Source of the DNA: Haliclona indistincta | Lineage: Eukaryota > Porifera > Demospongiae > Haplosclerida > Chalinidae | Direction: 5' to 3' | Assembly (NCBI GenBank): GCA_964017065.1 | Contig: OZ024785.1 | Span: 2,189,142-2,253,141 of the forward strand | DNA: 64,000 nt | Shown here: piece after piece, positions 1 to 10,384 of the stretch | How the letters are laid out: each line of letters starts with the position of its first letter | How positions within the stretch are numbered: the stretch's first letter is position 1 | The notes under the pieces: model-generated | Database searches by the model: none | What the model was told of the DNA's origin: nothing | The model's input: only the letters and a program-made list of their open reading frames with translations | Program-made: the position numbers and the translations under genes

Positions 1-128
1 AGAAAAACTATTCGGAATAGTGAACTTATTTGGTCTAGTGATGATGCAGACAGTGAACAGTGCATGAATTTGTCCATTCGGATTAGCGAAGGTCTGTTGT
101 AGTATCATGTTTTGTTCCACTCACACAG

Positions 129-845
129 GATGTTCAGTGTTTGATCGGTGATGTTAATTTCAGTATTGTTCTGAGCAGTATTTGCAGCAGTGCTAGTGTG
201 TCTGACAGTATTGTACAGCTGGTCCCTATCAATGATAGTGTACAGTACACACTACCAGTATCACACAGTTGGACCAACATCACACTATTAGTAGAGAATC
301 AATACGGCACACTCACACACACTGTTGATATCAATCAAACAGGTATGATGCATTCAAAAGTAACCTCTGCCAAATAATAATTATGTTTTATTTAAAGTGA
401 CCTGTGACTCTAAATCACCATTCACCACTGCAATGGGTAAGCACTTTTACATCATGCTCCATGCTGTTGCTGTGACTACTTTATCTTCAGTGGTTCATAA
501 CACATCATCCCCCTCACTGCTGCCATCAACTACTCCTAATGGTTCGTTCCATCAGTATCTAGCTGCATGTGACACATCATAATTTTTATCACAGATATTC
601 AACTAGAAGTTTCACTGTATGTTGAAGTGGTAATACTGCTGATAGCATCGGTGACTTTTACAATTTGTGTGATTGTATTTGGTTTGAAATTGTATCAAAT
701 GAAGTGGAGAAGGCATAGCACCACTCATAGTACAGGTGTGAAACATTATATGTTACTACAGTTAATTCATTTAAAATTCTATCAATCCAGGGTGGGGCAA
801 TTAACAACAGCAGCAGCAGTTATAGCTTGATAAAAACAAACACAC
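129..845 (+). pseudogene. Receptor A: 3' fragment (beta-sandwich exon, stalk, TM, degraded tail)
   Basis: Four exons of the receptor family are readable: 129-342 (second extracellular segment, beginning DVQCLIGDVNF), 398-436 and 491-541 (S/T-rich stalk) and 595 onward (TM helix with the family signature VFGLKLYQ and a basic stop-transfer). Their phases match receptors B, D and I. No Ig or FN3 exon precedes them: bases 1-100 are a repeat seen again at 7985-8100, so the 5' half is missing or lies elsewhere. Downstream, the tail exon is unrecognisable as protein although its DNA still resembles that of receptor I (TAAAAACAAACAC...), so the tyrosine motifs are lost. Read as a gene remnant; an alternative is a tail-less receptor reading to the stop near 830. 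Confidence 0.6.
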
Positions 846-1524
846 GAATATTAAATATTATTTTTACAACACTGCTTACTCTCTCACTATTCACTCACAG
901 TGCTCACTCACTCACTTACTTAGTATAACACTGTGTGTTTTATTCTGGCATGTTTGCTTTATCAACGGTAATACATAATACATACAGTGCACCTTATAAC
1001 GGATATAGGTACACTGTTTTCGAGTACCAGAGAACTAATGCACTAAATTTTCACGTGTCGTCTTTATACCTCAAATGTTGCAACAATGGACTGCATTAAC
1101 TGCTACAATTGCAAGTTAGTTTCAAAAACCAAATAACTTTTGTCATTATTAATCTAAACAAACATCGGATTTACTGTTCCTTTTTTCTAATGGTATGGTG
1201 CGACACTATTAACTCAGTCGGTGGAATCAAAGACTACTGCCGTCATTAATTCCATCTATCAATCACAACTGGATGTGCTTATGGTTTGAACACCACATGG
1301 TACAAGTACGTAATCATTTAAAGCACATGTACATGCTAAAAATAATGTGCTAACTACCATGACTCATCATGGTAGTTAGTACATCATGACTCCCACAGAA
1401 TGGTTTAAATGTTTAAAAATCCCGCGCTGCAGGGTGTCACGTGCGCATTCATTGGCGCGGCTACGACCGATAGAGTTTACTGTCTAGATCTTTGCTTCAG
1501 TATTCCCGACGCCGCAGCACTGCC
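846..1524. other. Intergenic spacer between A and B
   Basis: No coding exon is seen. It contains a short perfect inverted repeat at 1350-1379 (13-bp arms, 4-base loop CTCA). The last 150 bases resemble 55900-56034 upstream of receptor L, so they probably include the promoter and 5' UTR of the B/L-type genes. No TATA box could be assigned. Confidence 0.5.
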
Positions 1525-3351
1525 ATGAATGTATCGCCGTACGGTTTCTTGTGGACCATCTTGATCGGTTAGCTTGCATAACATGGTAATGATAGGCTTG
1601 TTATTTCACTTACTATTGTAGTGACTGCTGTTAGTTCTTCTGAGGCGGATGGTATAGTGCCGGATAACCCGTCACCAGTACCACTGGGAACTATTGCAGT
1701 GTTTACGTGTAGCGGTACTGGAGTTGCAATAGGATGGGACCCTGGAAATGCTACCAACACGTCGGTTATGAGTGACAGCTTTGGTGGTAATGTTTTCAGA
1801 ACATCAAGACTGTCAGTACCAGCCATTGAAGAGAACAACAACACTGCTATAACATGTATAATATTTAGGACGATAGGAGGTAGTCTTCAGAGGACTGAAA
1901 ATTTGACAATATATGGTTAGAATCGACTTGATTACTGGGAGGTCAGTGAATGTGTTCTTAATGTAGGTCCTCCCTCAGAGCCAGTTGGTCTATCATCAGA
2001 GCTGCCACCAGTAGCTGGTGTACTAGTGCTGAGCTGGTCTCCTCCATGGACTCCTGATGGAGTACAGCTAAACTACACTGTCACAGTGTGGACCAACACC
2101 AGTACCATCACAATGTTCAATACCTCCTCCACCACCATCACTATCAGTAGAGACAACATCACTACCAGTGACTCCACATCAGAGTGTGATCAGTATGTGT
2201 GGAGTGTCACTGCTATCAATCCTGCTGGTACCAGTACACCTACTAACATCACTGCCACAATACCATCAGGTTTGCCAGCATTCTGTATTATGCCTCATAA
2301 TACTTGATTACCACACTAGCTCCAGTTGGTGGTATACTCAATGTATCGTATACAGGCAACTCATCATTGCTAATATCACTGAAGGTATAGTGTATTAAAC
2401 ATTCCTTTTACAATAGATTGTATTTACATACTTTGTTTTATAACTAAAGGATGTTCAGTGTTTGATCGATGATGTTAATTTCAGTATTGTTCTGAGCAGT
2501 ATTTGCAGCAGTGCTAGTGTGTCTGACAGTATTGTACAGCTGGTCCCTATCAATGATAGTGTACAGTACACACTACCAGTATCACACAGTTGGACCAACA
2601 TCACACTATTAGTAGAGAATCAATACGGCACACTCACACACACTGTTGATATCAATCAAACAGGTATGATGCATTTAAAAGTCACCTCAGTCAAACATTT
2701 TAAATTCATTTTTACAGTGAATTGTGGATTTCAATCATTTGCCATAAATGGTATGTTATTGTTGATAATGAACGTCAAAAGTTATTGTTTATCATTATAG
2801 TGACTGATGCTAGTACAGTCATCAACACTCTATTACTCTCACCATCATCATCAAATGGTAGTTATAGTTTTGTAGTTAAAATATTCATCTATTGCTCACA
2901 GATCATCAACTACCGGTACTGGTAGTATCATGGTTGTATGCTATAATACTGATACCAGTAATAGCATCATTGCTGTTCATAGCCAGTGTTATCTTAGTTG
3001 GTTTGAAATTGTATCAAAAGAAGAGAATCACTCATCATGATACTGGATCTGGTGATGTAAGTGTAGCAAACCAAAGCAATCAAAAATATTCAAATTATTG
3101 TGCAGTACAATACAACTATTTTAGACATTAAAATGGATGAAAATGAAGCATATGGTATGATTACTCAGGTGAGCTGTGAGTATTAGTCAGTCACTGGAAG
3201 ATCTTCTGTATTGCAGGCTAGGACAAGAGAGCAGCAACCATCAGTGCCTTATGATGAAGTACAGTATGAAGAGATTGAAACCAACACCACCGGATTCACT
3301 ATTTCTACTAACGCTGCTTACTCCATTGTTCGATCTTCGACAAACATGTAG
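1525..3351 (+). CDS. Receptor B: Ig-FN3-TM protein with ITIM-like tail
   Basis: Exons by splice sites and phase: 1525-1567, 1622-1915, 1967-2269, 2320-2384, 2450-2663, 2718-2750, 2801-2857, 2902-3056, (3125-3168 optional), 3217-3351. Joined without the optional exon they give 432 aa with no stop. Exon 1 starts a signal peptide (MNVSPYGFLWTILI) that ends in exon 2, which is otherwise one Ig-like domain (Cys in FTCSG, Trp in IGWDP, Cys in ITCII). Exon 3 is an FN3 domain (LSWSPPWTP, INPAGTS); exons 4-5 form a second beta-rich segment; exons 6-7 are stalk; exon 8 is a TM helix followed by KKRITHH. The tail has VQYEEI (about residues 403-408, fitting V-x-Y-x-x-I) and AYSIV (Y423). YEEI is also the classical Src-family SH2 ligand. 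Probable surface receptor; ligand unknown. Confidence 0.82.
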
Positions 3352-3530
3352 ATCTAGCTAAATAATTATTTAGTCATTATGTTTTGTACAGCAACGCCAC
3401 TGCGCGCACGCGCACGTACTGAGGATCCGAGCACGCGCGCCCTTGGCCTTGGGCCGGCTCCTCCCACATGACACCAGTACTCCGATATCTAAGTGGGAAT
3501 TTTTGTCGGCCTCGATCAGTGTGTGGTGCC

Positions 3531-4165
3531 ATGAGGCTCTGTGCAATCGTCTGGTTAATCGTTATGTACTATAGCTGTTTGATAGAGTCAATCATCAGTG
3601 GACCTTTCCCGCGAAATGTGATAAGAAGAATCAACTCAACAGTCGAATTTACATGGTCAGTAAACACATCTCAACTAAAAGCAGGAACGTTTGGCATCAT
3701 TTCATGGAAAGAAGCTGGTATTGCCATTGCTGGTCAAGCTATGATTGAAGAAATTGGAGATGTGAGAAGCAATAATATCATACTGACAGTGACTGAACGA
3801 TCTGTCTGGAATAGTCGTACATAACAGTGCAGTGTTATTAACTATGATTAACAATGCAGGTCCTCCACAAGCGGTTTCAAATTTAACAACTATGGTCACT
3901 CAGTTCAGTGACAATGCTTTGATATTATCATGGAGTGCTCCATCCTCTCCAGTACAGCTACGGGTTTCACCACTCGTATTAGCATTCCGCTAGTTGGTTT
4001 CATCCTGTACATGCTCATTGATTTCATGTCTCGATCTGTGTACAAACTTGTATTAAAAAAATAATAAAATAAAATAAAAATAAACACTACACTGTCACCA
4101 ACACCAGTACCATCACAATGTTTAATACCTCCTCCACCACCATCACTATCAGTAGAGACAACATC
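3531..4165 (+). pseudogene. Receptor C: broken MRLC-type receptor
   Basis: It starts with the MRLCAIVWL signal peptide shared with D, I and M and continues into the Ig exon. The first conserved Ig cysteine is Trp (FTWSV instead of FTCSV). The end of the Ig exon is deleted and frameshifted and stops near 3822, so the second cysteine is gone. The FN3 exon begins at 3861 but is split at 3960 by a 124-bp insertion, resumes at 4085 with a 9-base deletion, and is cut at 4165, where sequence resembling the family's 3' UTR follows. No TM or tail exons remain. It is clearly inactive and lies directly upstream of intact paralogue D. Confidence 0.85.
3961..4084 (+). mobile_element. 124-bp insertion with A-rich tail inside the FN3 exon of C
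   Basis: Comparison with intact FN3 exons (for example around 6173) places the insertion exactly between CAGCTA and CACTAC. Its right end is an A-rich run of TAAAA-type units about 35 bases long, typical of a reverse-transcribed 3' end. No internal promoter, tRNA similarity or clear target duplication is visible, so the class (SINE or truncated LINE) is undecided. Confidence 0.5.
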
Positions 4166-4236
4166 TTTTCTTGTACATACATATAGATCTAGTCATTTTA
4201 GAACACATTGTAGATCTAATCATTTTGTTTTGTTAA

Positions 4237-4826
4237 GGGTGCTCGGTACTAATTAATATTCATAAGGCGGCGCCGTTGCTATGGGCTAGATTTTCATTAT
4301 TATAAAGCAGCTACAAACACATCGCTAGCTGCACAGCAGTACCACTGGAACTACTGCTTGCATACCAAGTTTCAGCGCGATAGCTTACCTGGACAGACCG
4401 CCAGAGGCGCGACAAAAACCACGCCTACTTGTCGATAAGACTTTTCAGCAGAGCGTCCCAGGTTGCTGAAACCACGTTTCTGTGGCCATCTTGACACGAG
4501 GAATCCAGTAACGGAGAGCTTTTGGCAATACAGCAGCGACTAACAGTACTTACGTAACTTATCTCGGCTGTTGAGTACGCAATTCGAAAAAACTCTCCGT
4601 TACAGTGTTGGCCACGTGTAGGTGACGATCTTGTCGCTGTATAAACGTACTCCAGTGCTTCATGCCCGAGTTTTATACTGTTTTGTGCTTTCCCAGCACG
4701 TACACGAAGTACAGCATACTACAAAGCGCGAAATGATATTCACAACCGTGTGACGATATTCACAACCGCATAATGATATTCACAGATACTGACCGTCTGA
4801 TGAATATTAATTAGTACCGAGCACCC
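4237..4826. mobile_element. 590-bp TTAA-flanked MITE
   Basis: Perfect 27-bp terminal inverted repeats begin GGGTGCTCGGTACTAATTAA and are flanked on both sides by TTAA (4233-4236 and 4827-4830). No open frame is present. TTAA duplication is the hallmark of piggyBac-type transposition, but those ends usually start with CCC, so only the target preference supports that family. It sits between dead receptor C and receptor D. Confidence 0.75.
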
Positions 4827-4831
4827 TTAAG

Positions 4832-5546
4832 GTGGCGGTATACCGGTTCTTATGAATATTAATGAGCGACTTTCTTTATCTGCAACTCCTGACAGAGCAA
4901 CGCAAGCAGCGTGAAACTCGCTCTGATGCATAATCGAGTGTGTCTCAATGTATAATGCAGCTTGAAACGTTGCACAATATTCTACACTAAGGAATAATAT
5001 AGGAATAATCGACATCGTAAGGATACGCATTTTTCTAGCCAAAAATCTCTCCAGGCTAACCGTGCAGCAAAGGTTACCAGCTGAAATTCGACTCTTATAA
5101 ACCATTTCTAGGTGCTGACGAAGAGTTTTGTTGACCCACGCTGAACGTAGCTGTTCTATGCATCGACAAACATGGACGTCACTGCAAAATCAGCCATGAT
5201 TTAGAATGTAAAAGTGTTTTTCTTAAAATCAGAAAAAGTAAATGCAGAAAACTCTTCGTCAGCACCTAGAAATGGTTTATAAGAGTCGAATTTCAGCTGG
5301 TAACCTTTGCTGCACGGTTAGTCAGGAGAGATTTTTGGCTAGAAAAATGCGTATCCGTACGATGTCGATTGTTCCTACATTATTCCTTCGTGTAGAATAT
5401 TGTGCAACGTTTCAAGCTGCATTATACATTGAGACAAACTCATTGATGCATCAGAGCGGGTTTCACGCTGCTAGCGTTGCTCGGTCACGAGCTGCAGATA
5501 AAAGAAAGTCGCTCATTAATATTCATAAAAACGGGTATACCGCCAC
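4832..5546. mobile_element. 715-bp foldback element with arms of about 300 bp
   Basis: The left arm (4832 to about 5132, starting GTGGCGGTATACC) is the near-exact reverse complement of the right arm (about 5245-5546, ending GGTATACCGCCAC), with a central unpaired part of about 110 bp. The open frames on both strands here are mirror images of each other and are not genes. It abuts the TTAA-flanked element directly, so one probably inserted at the edge of the other. Confidence 0.8.
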
Positions 5547-5598
5547 AACGGCTCAGAGACAACGGCTGGAACTCGAGCGACCGCCCAGTCAGCCACTC

Positions 5599-5656
5599 CT
5601 TTTAAACTAAGATCTAACCGGGCATTTTTGTCTGGCCTCGATAAGTGTGTGGTGCC
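5599..5656 (+). promoter_or_regulatory. Conserved proximal promoter/5' UTR of MRLC-type receptors
   Basis: The block with AAGATCTAACCGGGCAT, then a GTCTGGCCTCGAT-type segment and TGTGTGGTGCC before the ATG is repeated upstream of I (29221-29280) and, with small changes, upstream of M (58190-58242) and C. Conservation outside the coding region suggests a shared core promoter or leader. The transcription start cannot be set from sequence alone. Confidence 0.5.
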
Positions 5657-7393
5657 ATGAGGCTCTGTGCAATCGTCTGGTTGGTCATTATCTACTATAG
5701 CTGTTTGGTAGAGTCGGTCATCAGTGGACCTTTCCCGCAAAATGTGACACTAAGAAGAATCAACTCAACAGCCGAATTTACATGCTCAGTAAACACCTCC
5801 CAACTAACAGCAGGAACGTTTAACAGCATTTCATGGACAGAAGATGGTGTTGCCACTGTTGGTCTGATTATGAATGAAGAAATTGGGGATGTGAGAAGCA
5901 GTACTCTCACACTGTCAGTGACTGAGGAGAATTTATCCGGAATATTCATCCAGTGCAGTGTTATTGTAAATAGTAATCCACTATCACAAGTTTTTGGTGG
6001 AAATGCTACTCTAATAACCTATGGTACTGTTTTTATTCACTTAATTGAGCCTCTTTACTATGATTCAATGCAGGTCCTCCACAAGCGGTTTCAAATTTAA
6101 CAGCTATGGTCACACAGTCCAGTGACAATGCTCTGATATTATCATGGAGTGCTCCATCCTCTCCAGTACAGCTACACTACACTGTCACAGTGTGGACCAA
6201 CACCAGTACCATCACAATGTTCAATACCTCCTCCACCACCATCACTATCAGTAGAGACAACATCACTACCAGTGACTCCACATCAGAGTGTGATCAGTAT
6301 GTGTGGAGTGTCACTGCTATCAATCCTGCTGGTACCAGTACACCTACTAACATCACTGCCACAATACCATCAGGTTTGCCAGTACCCTCTCCTTTCCATT
6401 ATGGGATAACTTGCTATTGTATTATTACAAACCTAGGTCCAGTCGGTGGTATAGTCAATGTATTGTATACAAGCAAGTCATCCGCACTGCTAACAATGTC
6501 ACTAAAGGTAATAATTATTATTTTCAATCGCCTGTTTTCAATACATCTTTTGTATGTAGTATCATGTTTTGTTCCACTCACACAGGACGTTCAGTGTTTG
6601 ATCGGTGATGTTAATTTCAGTATTGTTCTGAGCAGTATTTGCAGCAGTGCTAGTGTGTCTGACAGTATTGTACAGCTGGTCCCTATCAATGATAGTGTAC
6701 AGTACACACTACCAGTATCACACAGTTGGACCAACATCACACTATTAGTAGAGAATCAATACGGCACACTCACACACACTGTTGATATCAATCAAACAGG
6801 TATGATGCATTCAAAGTCACCTCAGTCAAACATGTCCATTTTTTGCAGTGAATTGTTTTAGCACCACTAAGGGTAAGTTAGGACTTTTACATCATGTGAC
6901 ATAGATAAAGTATTTATACAACAGTCACTGTGAGACCATTTTCTTCAGAGATTCACAACTCACCATCCCTCTCATCTCTACCATCAACCACCACTACCTT
7001 TACCAAAAATGATGGTTTGTGATATACATAATATTTGGCTGTGACATTGCGATTTTCCCACAGATATTCAACTAATAGCTTCACTGTATGCTGTAGTGTT
7101 GATAATGTTGATAGCATCATTGATTTTTACGATAAGTGTCATCTTATTTGGTTTGAAATTGTATCGAAAGAAGAGAAGACATATCAGCTCACGGTATGAT
7201 GGCACAGGTGTGACAATAGTAACTGTTAATGTGAGTGCAACAATATGCTATAGAGGTATACAATGCTGAACTTATTCTACCAATCCAGGCTAGAGCAAGT
7301 AATAGACCACAGCAACAGCAGGAGCTGCAGCAGCAACCATCGATGTATTTTGATGAGGTGCAGTATGATGATGAGATTACCAAGATTCAATAA
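5657..7393 (+). CDS. Receptor D: MRLC-type Ig-FN3-TM protein with a damaged tail
   Basis: Eight exons: 5657-6023, 6074-6373, 6437-6507, 6586-6799, 6849-6872, 6949-7014, 7064-7230, 7289-7393. Lengths sum to 1314 nt and give 437 aa. Exon 1 encodes signal peptide MRLCAIVWLVIIYYSCLVES and an Ig domain (FTCSV, ISWTE, IQCSV). Exon 2 is FN3 (ILSWSAPSS, INPAGTS). Exons 3-4 form the second beta-sandwich-like segment, 5-6 the S/T stalk, and 7 the TM helix with VILFGLKLYRKKRR. Exon 8 is Q-rich and ends DEVQYDDEITKIQ. Compared with I, an extra GAT and a later shift convert VxYxxI to VQYDDEI and remove the TAYSSI site, although its DNA is still present out of frame. A functional ectodomain with lost inhibitory-type signalling is the simplest reading. 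Confidence 0.85.
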
Positions 7394-7399
7394 TTTATT

Positions 7400-8100
7400 T
7401 CTAAATACACTGCTTACTCTAGTACTGTTCAATGATAGAATCACTGTCACTGTCACACACTCATCATAAAAAATATTTTTTAAATAATGTGTGTGATTAT
7501 TTGAGGCATGGACGTGAGGCACATTCACGCTAGTTGGTTTGTGACAGCAGGTATGGTCTCGTTGACAGTAACTTGCCCGGTCAATGTTTTGTCTCTGATA
7601 CTTCTTTCCCTGCGGCCTATGGCGCTTTTTATCGATGCTTGTTATCTTTCTGTGTTCTTTGAGAGCTTTCTTGGCTGGCCGCAAGCCCTTAGACAGCTAG
7701 GGGTTCTGAAAAACCGCCCAGTCTCCTCAAAGGTCCACTTTTCTTAGCAAAAAGGTCCCCTTTCTTCAGTGGCCAATATCGAAGCCAATATCGAATGAGT
7801 AGCCGCCATCTTAATTCGATGTCATCCCTACATATTATTGCTGATCGGCAATGATAATAACTATACATGATAAATCCATCAGTATATAGTTATACCATCA
7901 ATACCATCAGGTTTGCCAGTGCCCCTCTCCTCTCCATTCATATGGGATAATTTTCCAAACCCCTTAGGTCGCGCCAAAAGGAAACTGTTCAGTGAACTAG
8001 TGAACTTATTTGGTCTAGTGATGATGCAGACAGCGATCAATGCATATTCATAAACATGTAATGATATTCACAACTGAATTTGTCCATTTGGATTAGCCTG
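7400..8100. other. Spacer with an inverted stray copy of the family-2 receptor promoter
   Basis: Bases about 7589-7800 are the reverse complement of the 5' flank of receptors E and J (11440-11640 and 32750-32940), including AAAGGTCCACTTTTCTTAGC at 7729-7748. No receptor coding exon follows on either strand. Bases 7895-7960 resemble intron 2 of receptor D (CCATCAGGTTTGCCAGT). Bases 7985-8100 repeat the first 100 bases of the window with a 31-bp insertion near 8041. The region is best read as debris of duplicated receptor genes. Confidence 0.6.
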
Positions 8101-8102
8101 TA

Positions 8103-8570
8103 GTTTATGCCCTTTGAATATGCTTCTTGCATTGGCTGACGTGCGGGGAATTTTCTCAGGTCCATTTTGAGGGAATTGCTATTAATAGCACTGAGCAAGA
8201 CGCAAGTCATCATGTCTTTTGTTGGCTTGAGACACCTTACTACAACACTGGGGACAAGCTTATAAGGTGTCTCCCTGCACTCTGTGCTCTGACTGCATGG
8301 ATGTGATACAACTAGCAAGAATTCTACGAAGCATGCAGCAATGAGAGCTATCCACAACAATAATTTAACACTGATACAGAACTTAAAGTCTTTAACAACT
8401 CAGAGTTGACAGAGAGCATATGATACAGACGGCAGAAAATTATCTAGTAATAAGGTGTGTCAAGCCAACAAAGACTTGGAAACTTTGATGACTCAGTGCT
8501 TTTAATAGCAATTCCCTTAGCCAATGCAAGAAGCATTTTCAAAGGGTATAATATTATCTACAACAGCTAT
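8103..8570. repeat. Degenerate foldback repeat
   Basis: The segment from about 8106 (CCCTTTGAATATGCTTCTTG) reappears inverted at about 8526-8565 (CAAGAAGCATTTTCAAAGGG). Inner parts also pair, for example TTTGAGGGAATTGCTATTAA with its counterpart near 8498. Arms are imperfect. No coding capacity is supported. Confidence 0.6.
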
Positions 8571-9220
8571 GGATACAAGCCCCACTTAAAGATGGTTGTG
8601 TCTTTTTGTTAATATCCTGTACTTGTACTGTTTTCAAACCATCAGAATCTTAAACTCTTTAAAATAGAGATGTTAATGCAATTTTCTGAAAAAGTGTAGC
8701 CATTTTTTGCTGTGAATATTGGTTTTGCCACACATCCCAATACATTCCCCCAATACATTCCTTAGGGTCATATTACATTAGAACAGTGGCTAGAAAGTAG
8801 GTTACTAAAATGGTTAAGAAGATAGAGCAATTATTTTTAGTGATACTGCCGATAAAAAGGGCGTGGTCACTTTCAGGTGTTTTGCAGTGGGTAGACAATA
8901 ATTATTTGGCACACATCACATCTTATCCTTGGGGTCAAGTTACCCTAAAACAGTTTTTCTAAATTAAATGCATATACATGTAAATGTTAGTCAGGGCCTA
9001 GACTATTCCGAAATCATAGACCATTTTAGGCGCTAATAGGCGCGAATCTTTGGACCGCCATATTGTCGGTATTGTGCTGCTGGTAAAACAGAAGATATTC
9101 GTTTCTTTGCGCGCTTGGCTGGATACTTTCCACTTGCAAGCGATAGAATATTACATTGCAAGCTTAAGAGTTTACAAACGAACATTACTGCCACAATCTC
9201 GGTCAAGAAAGCGAAGTTAA
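8571..9220. other. Non-coding spacer with a dispersed repeat
   Basis: Bases about 8860-8990 (GGGCGTGGTCACTTTC and following) recur at 32465-32600, upstream of the second copy of the duplicated segment. Nothing else recognisable is seen here. Confidence 0.4.
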
Positions 9221-9227
9221 TGAAGCA

Positions 9228-9954
9228 CCAAAGGTGCAGATGCCTCGGTGGAATGCAACCATTTCACATACACAGCAACAAACTGCAGCTGCTATACCTT
9301 TCTGTGCAGCAATCACAATGCAGTATAATAGTTATGCAATGCAATTCCTGTATGATGAAATTAAAGCTGAAGAGCGCTGCAACAAGCTGCAGTACAGCAC
9401 TGTTTGCAGAATAAGCTAGTGGGTTGCAACTATGCAATCAGAAGCCAATCAGTGCTGACCACTAATTCAACTGGGCGTGTCTATAAAGTCCAATTCGAGA
9501 CGAGTGCAGAGCACGGCACAGCACATACACGAGCGAGATACTAGTAGCGTCCTACGCTGCTATCCTGTGACTTATCAGTTTCTAGGCAGTCAACTGTGGA
9601 TAGTTTTGTCTACAGAGAACTCTAGATCATCAGCAACTACTGTAGCTCAAGCCGGCGAGCTCAGGCTCGAGCTGTAGGCCTTCGAGAGAATTTCGCTGGA
9701 CCTACCAAGCTGTTTTGTAGTACAAACGAACTCACTAGCTGTAAGGCAGTCAGCTGTAAACTGTTTTGTCTTTAGAGGAGTCCAGATAGCCGGGAACAGC
9801 CGTCGAGGTAAGCATCTCACGCCATAACTCACGAACGGAGCTTTAGAACCAACAATTTATCAATTCAGTTCTGAGCAAATAGCGATTTCTACCTGTGTTG
9901 CTGATATCAGCGCTTAGTTTTTAGCGTGCGATGCGCTATGCCGGAAACGGACAG

Positions 9955-9994
<40 letters not shown>

Positions 9995-10035
9995 CACGAC
10001 TACTGTATGACTCGTGGCTCCGCCCACCGAGGCAT
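9228..10035. mobile_element. GCCTCGGTG-ended dispersed repeat, copy 1
   Basis: It begins near GATGCCTCGGTGG and ends near GGCTCCGCCCACCGAGGC, giving short inverted ends. The internal CAATCAGAAGCCAATCAGTG ... AACTGGGCGTGTCTATAAA block recurs at 61440-61500 and, diverged, at 51966-52025; related inverted copies start near 17051 and 38601. An (AC)n run occupies 9955-9993. The apparent frames at 9115-9419 are part of the repeat and are not called as genes. Confidence 0.55.
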
Positions 10036-10384
10036 AACAAGCAGTTGACTGCTAGAAACCGGTCCAGTTTTGCTGCTGTTCTATATCAGCCAAGCTATTA
10101 TCGATTGGACTGTTCGATTCCGCTATCCAGTATTGTTTGCTACCATGATGTAGTTGCGCGTAGACACAGTGTGCCAGTAAAATCGAACAAATGTCAGTAG
10201 TTTCGTTCCGTATTTCCCACTTTGCTGGCTGTTCGAGAGATAGAAACGCGCGTTTTCAAGCTCTAGTGACTCATATTTAGCAATATTCTTTCGCTTGTGT
10301 GTGCAAGTTAGTACCTAGCTAAGCACGCAAAAGACGAAACCTTGTGTTTTGCCTGCAGCACAATACCGACAAAATGGTGGTGTT
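10036..10384. other. Spacer without identified gene
   Basis: I see no exon, RNA gene or diagnostic repeat here. It lies between the GCCTCGGTG-type repeat and the truncated LINE. Confidence 0.3.

Noticed and set aside
1350..1379. Small inverted repeat as a terminator or microRNA
   Set aside because: Thirteen-base arms are too short for an animal microRNA precursor and nothing else supports a function.
5242..5610. 122-aa open frame and its mirror at 4827-5105
   Set aside because: Both lie in the two arms of the 715-bp foldback and are mirror images; no start context, domain or splice partner.
9115..9414. 99-aa open frame as a small gene
   Set aside because: Its C-terminal half recurs at 61353-61420 inside a dispersed repeat with different flanks; no splice partner or domain.
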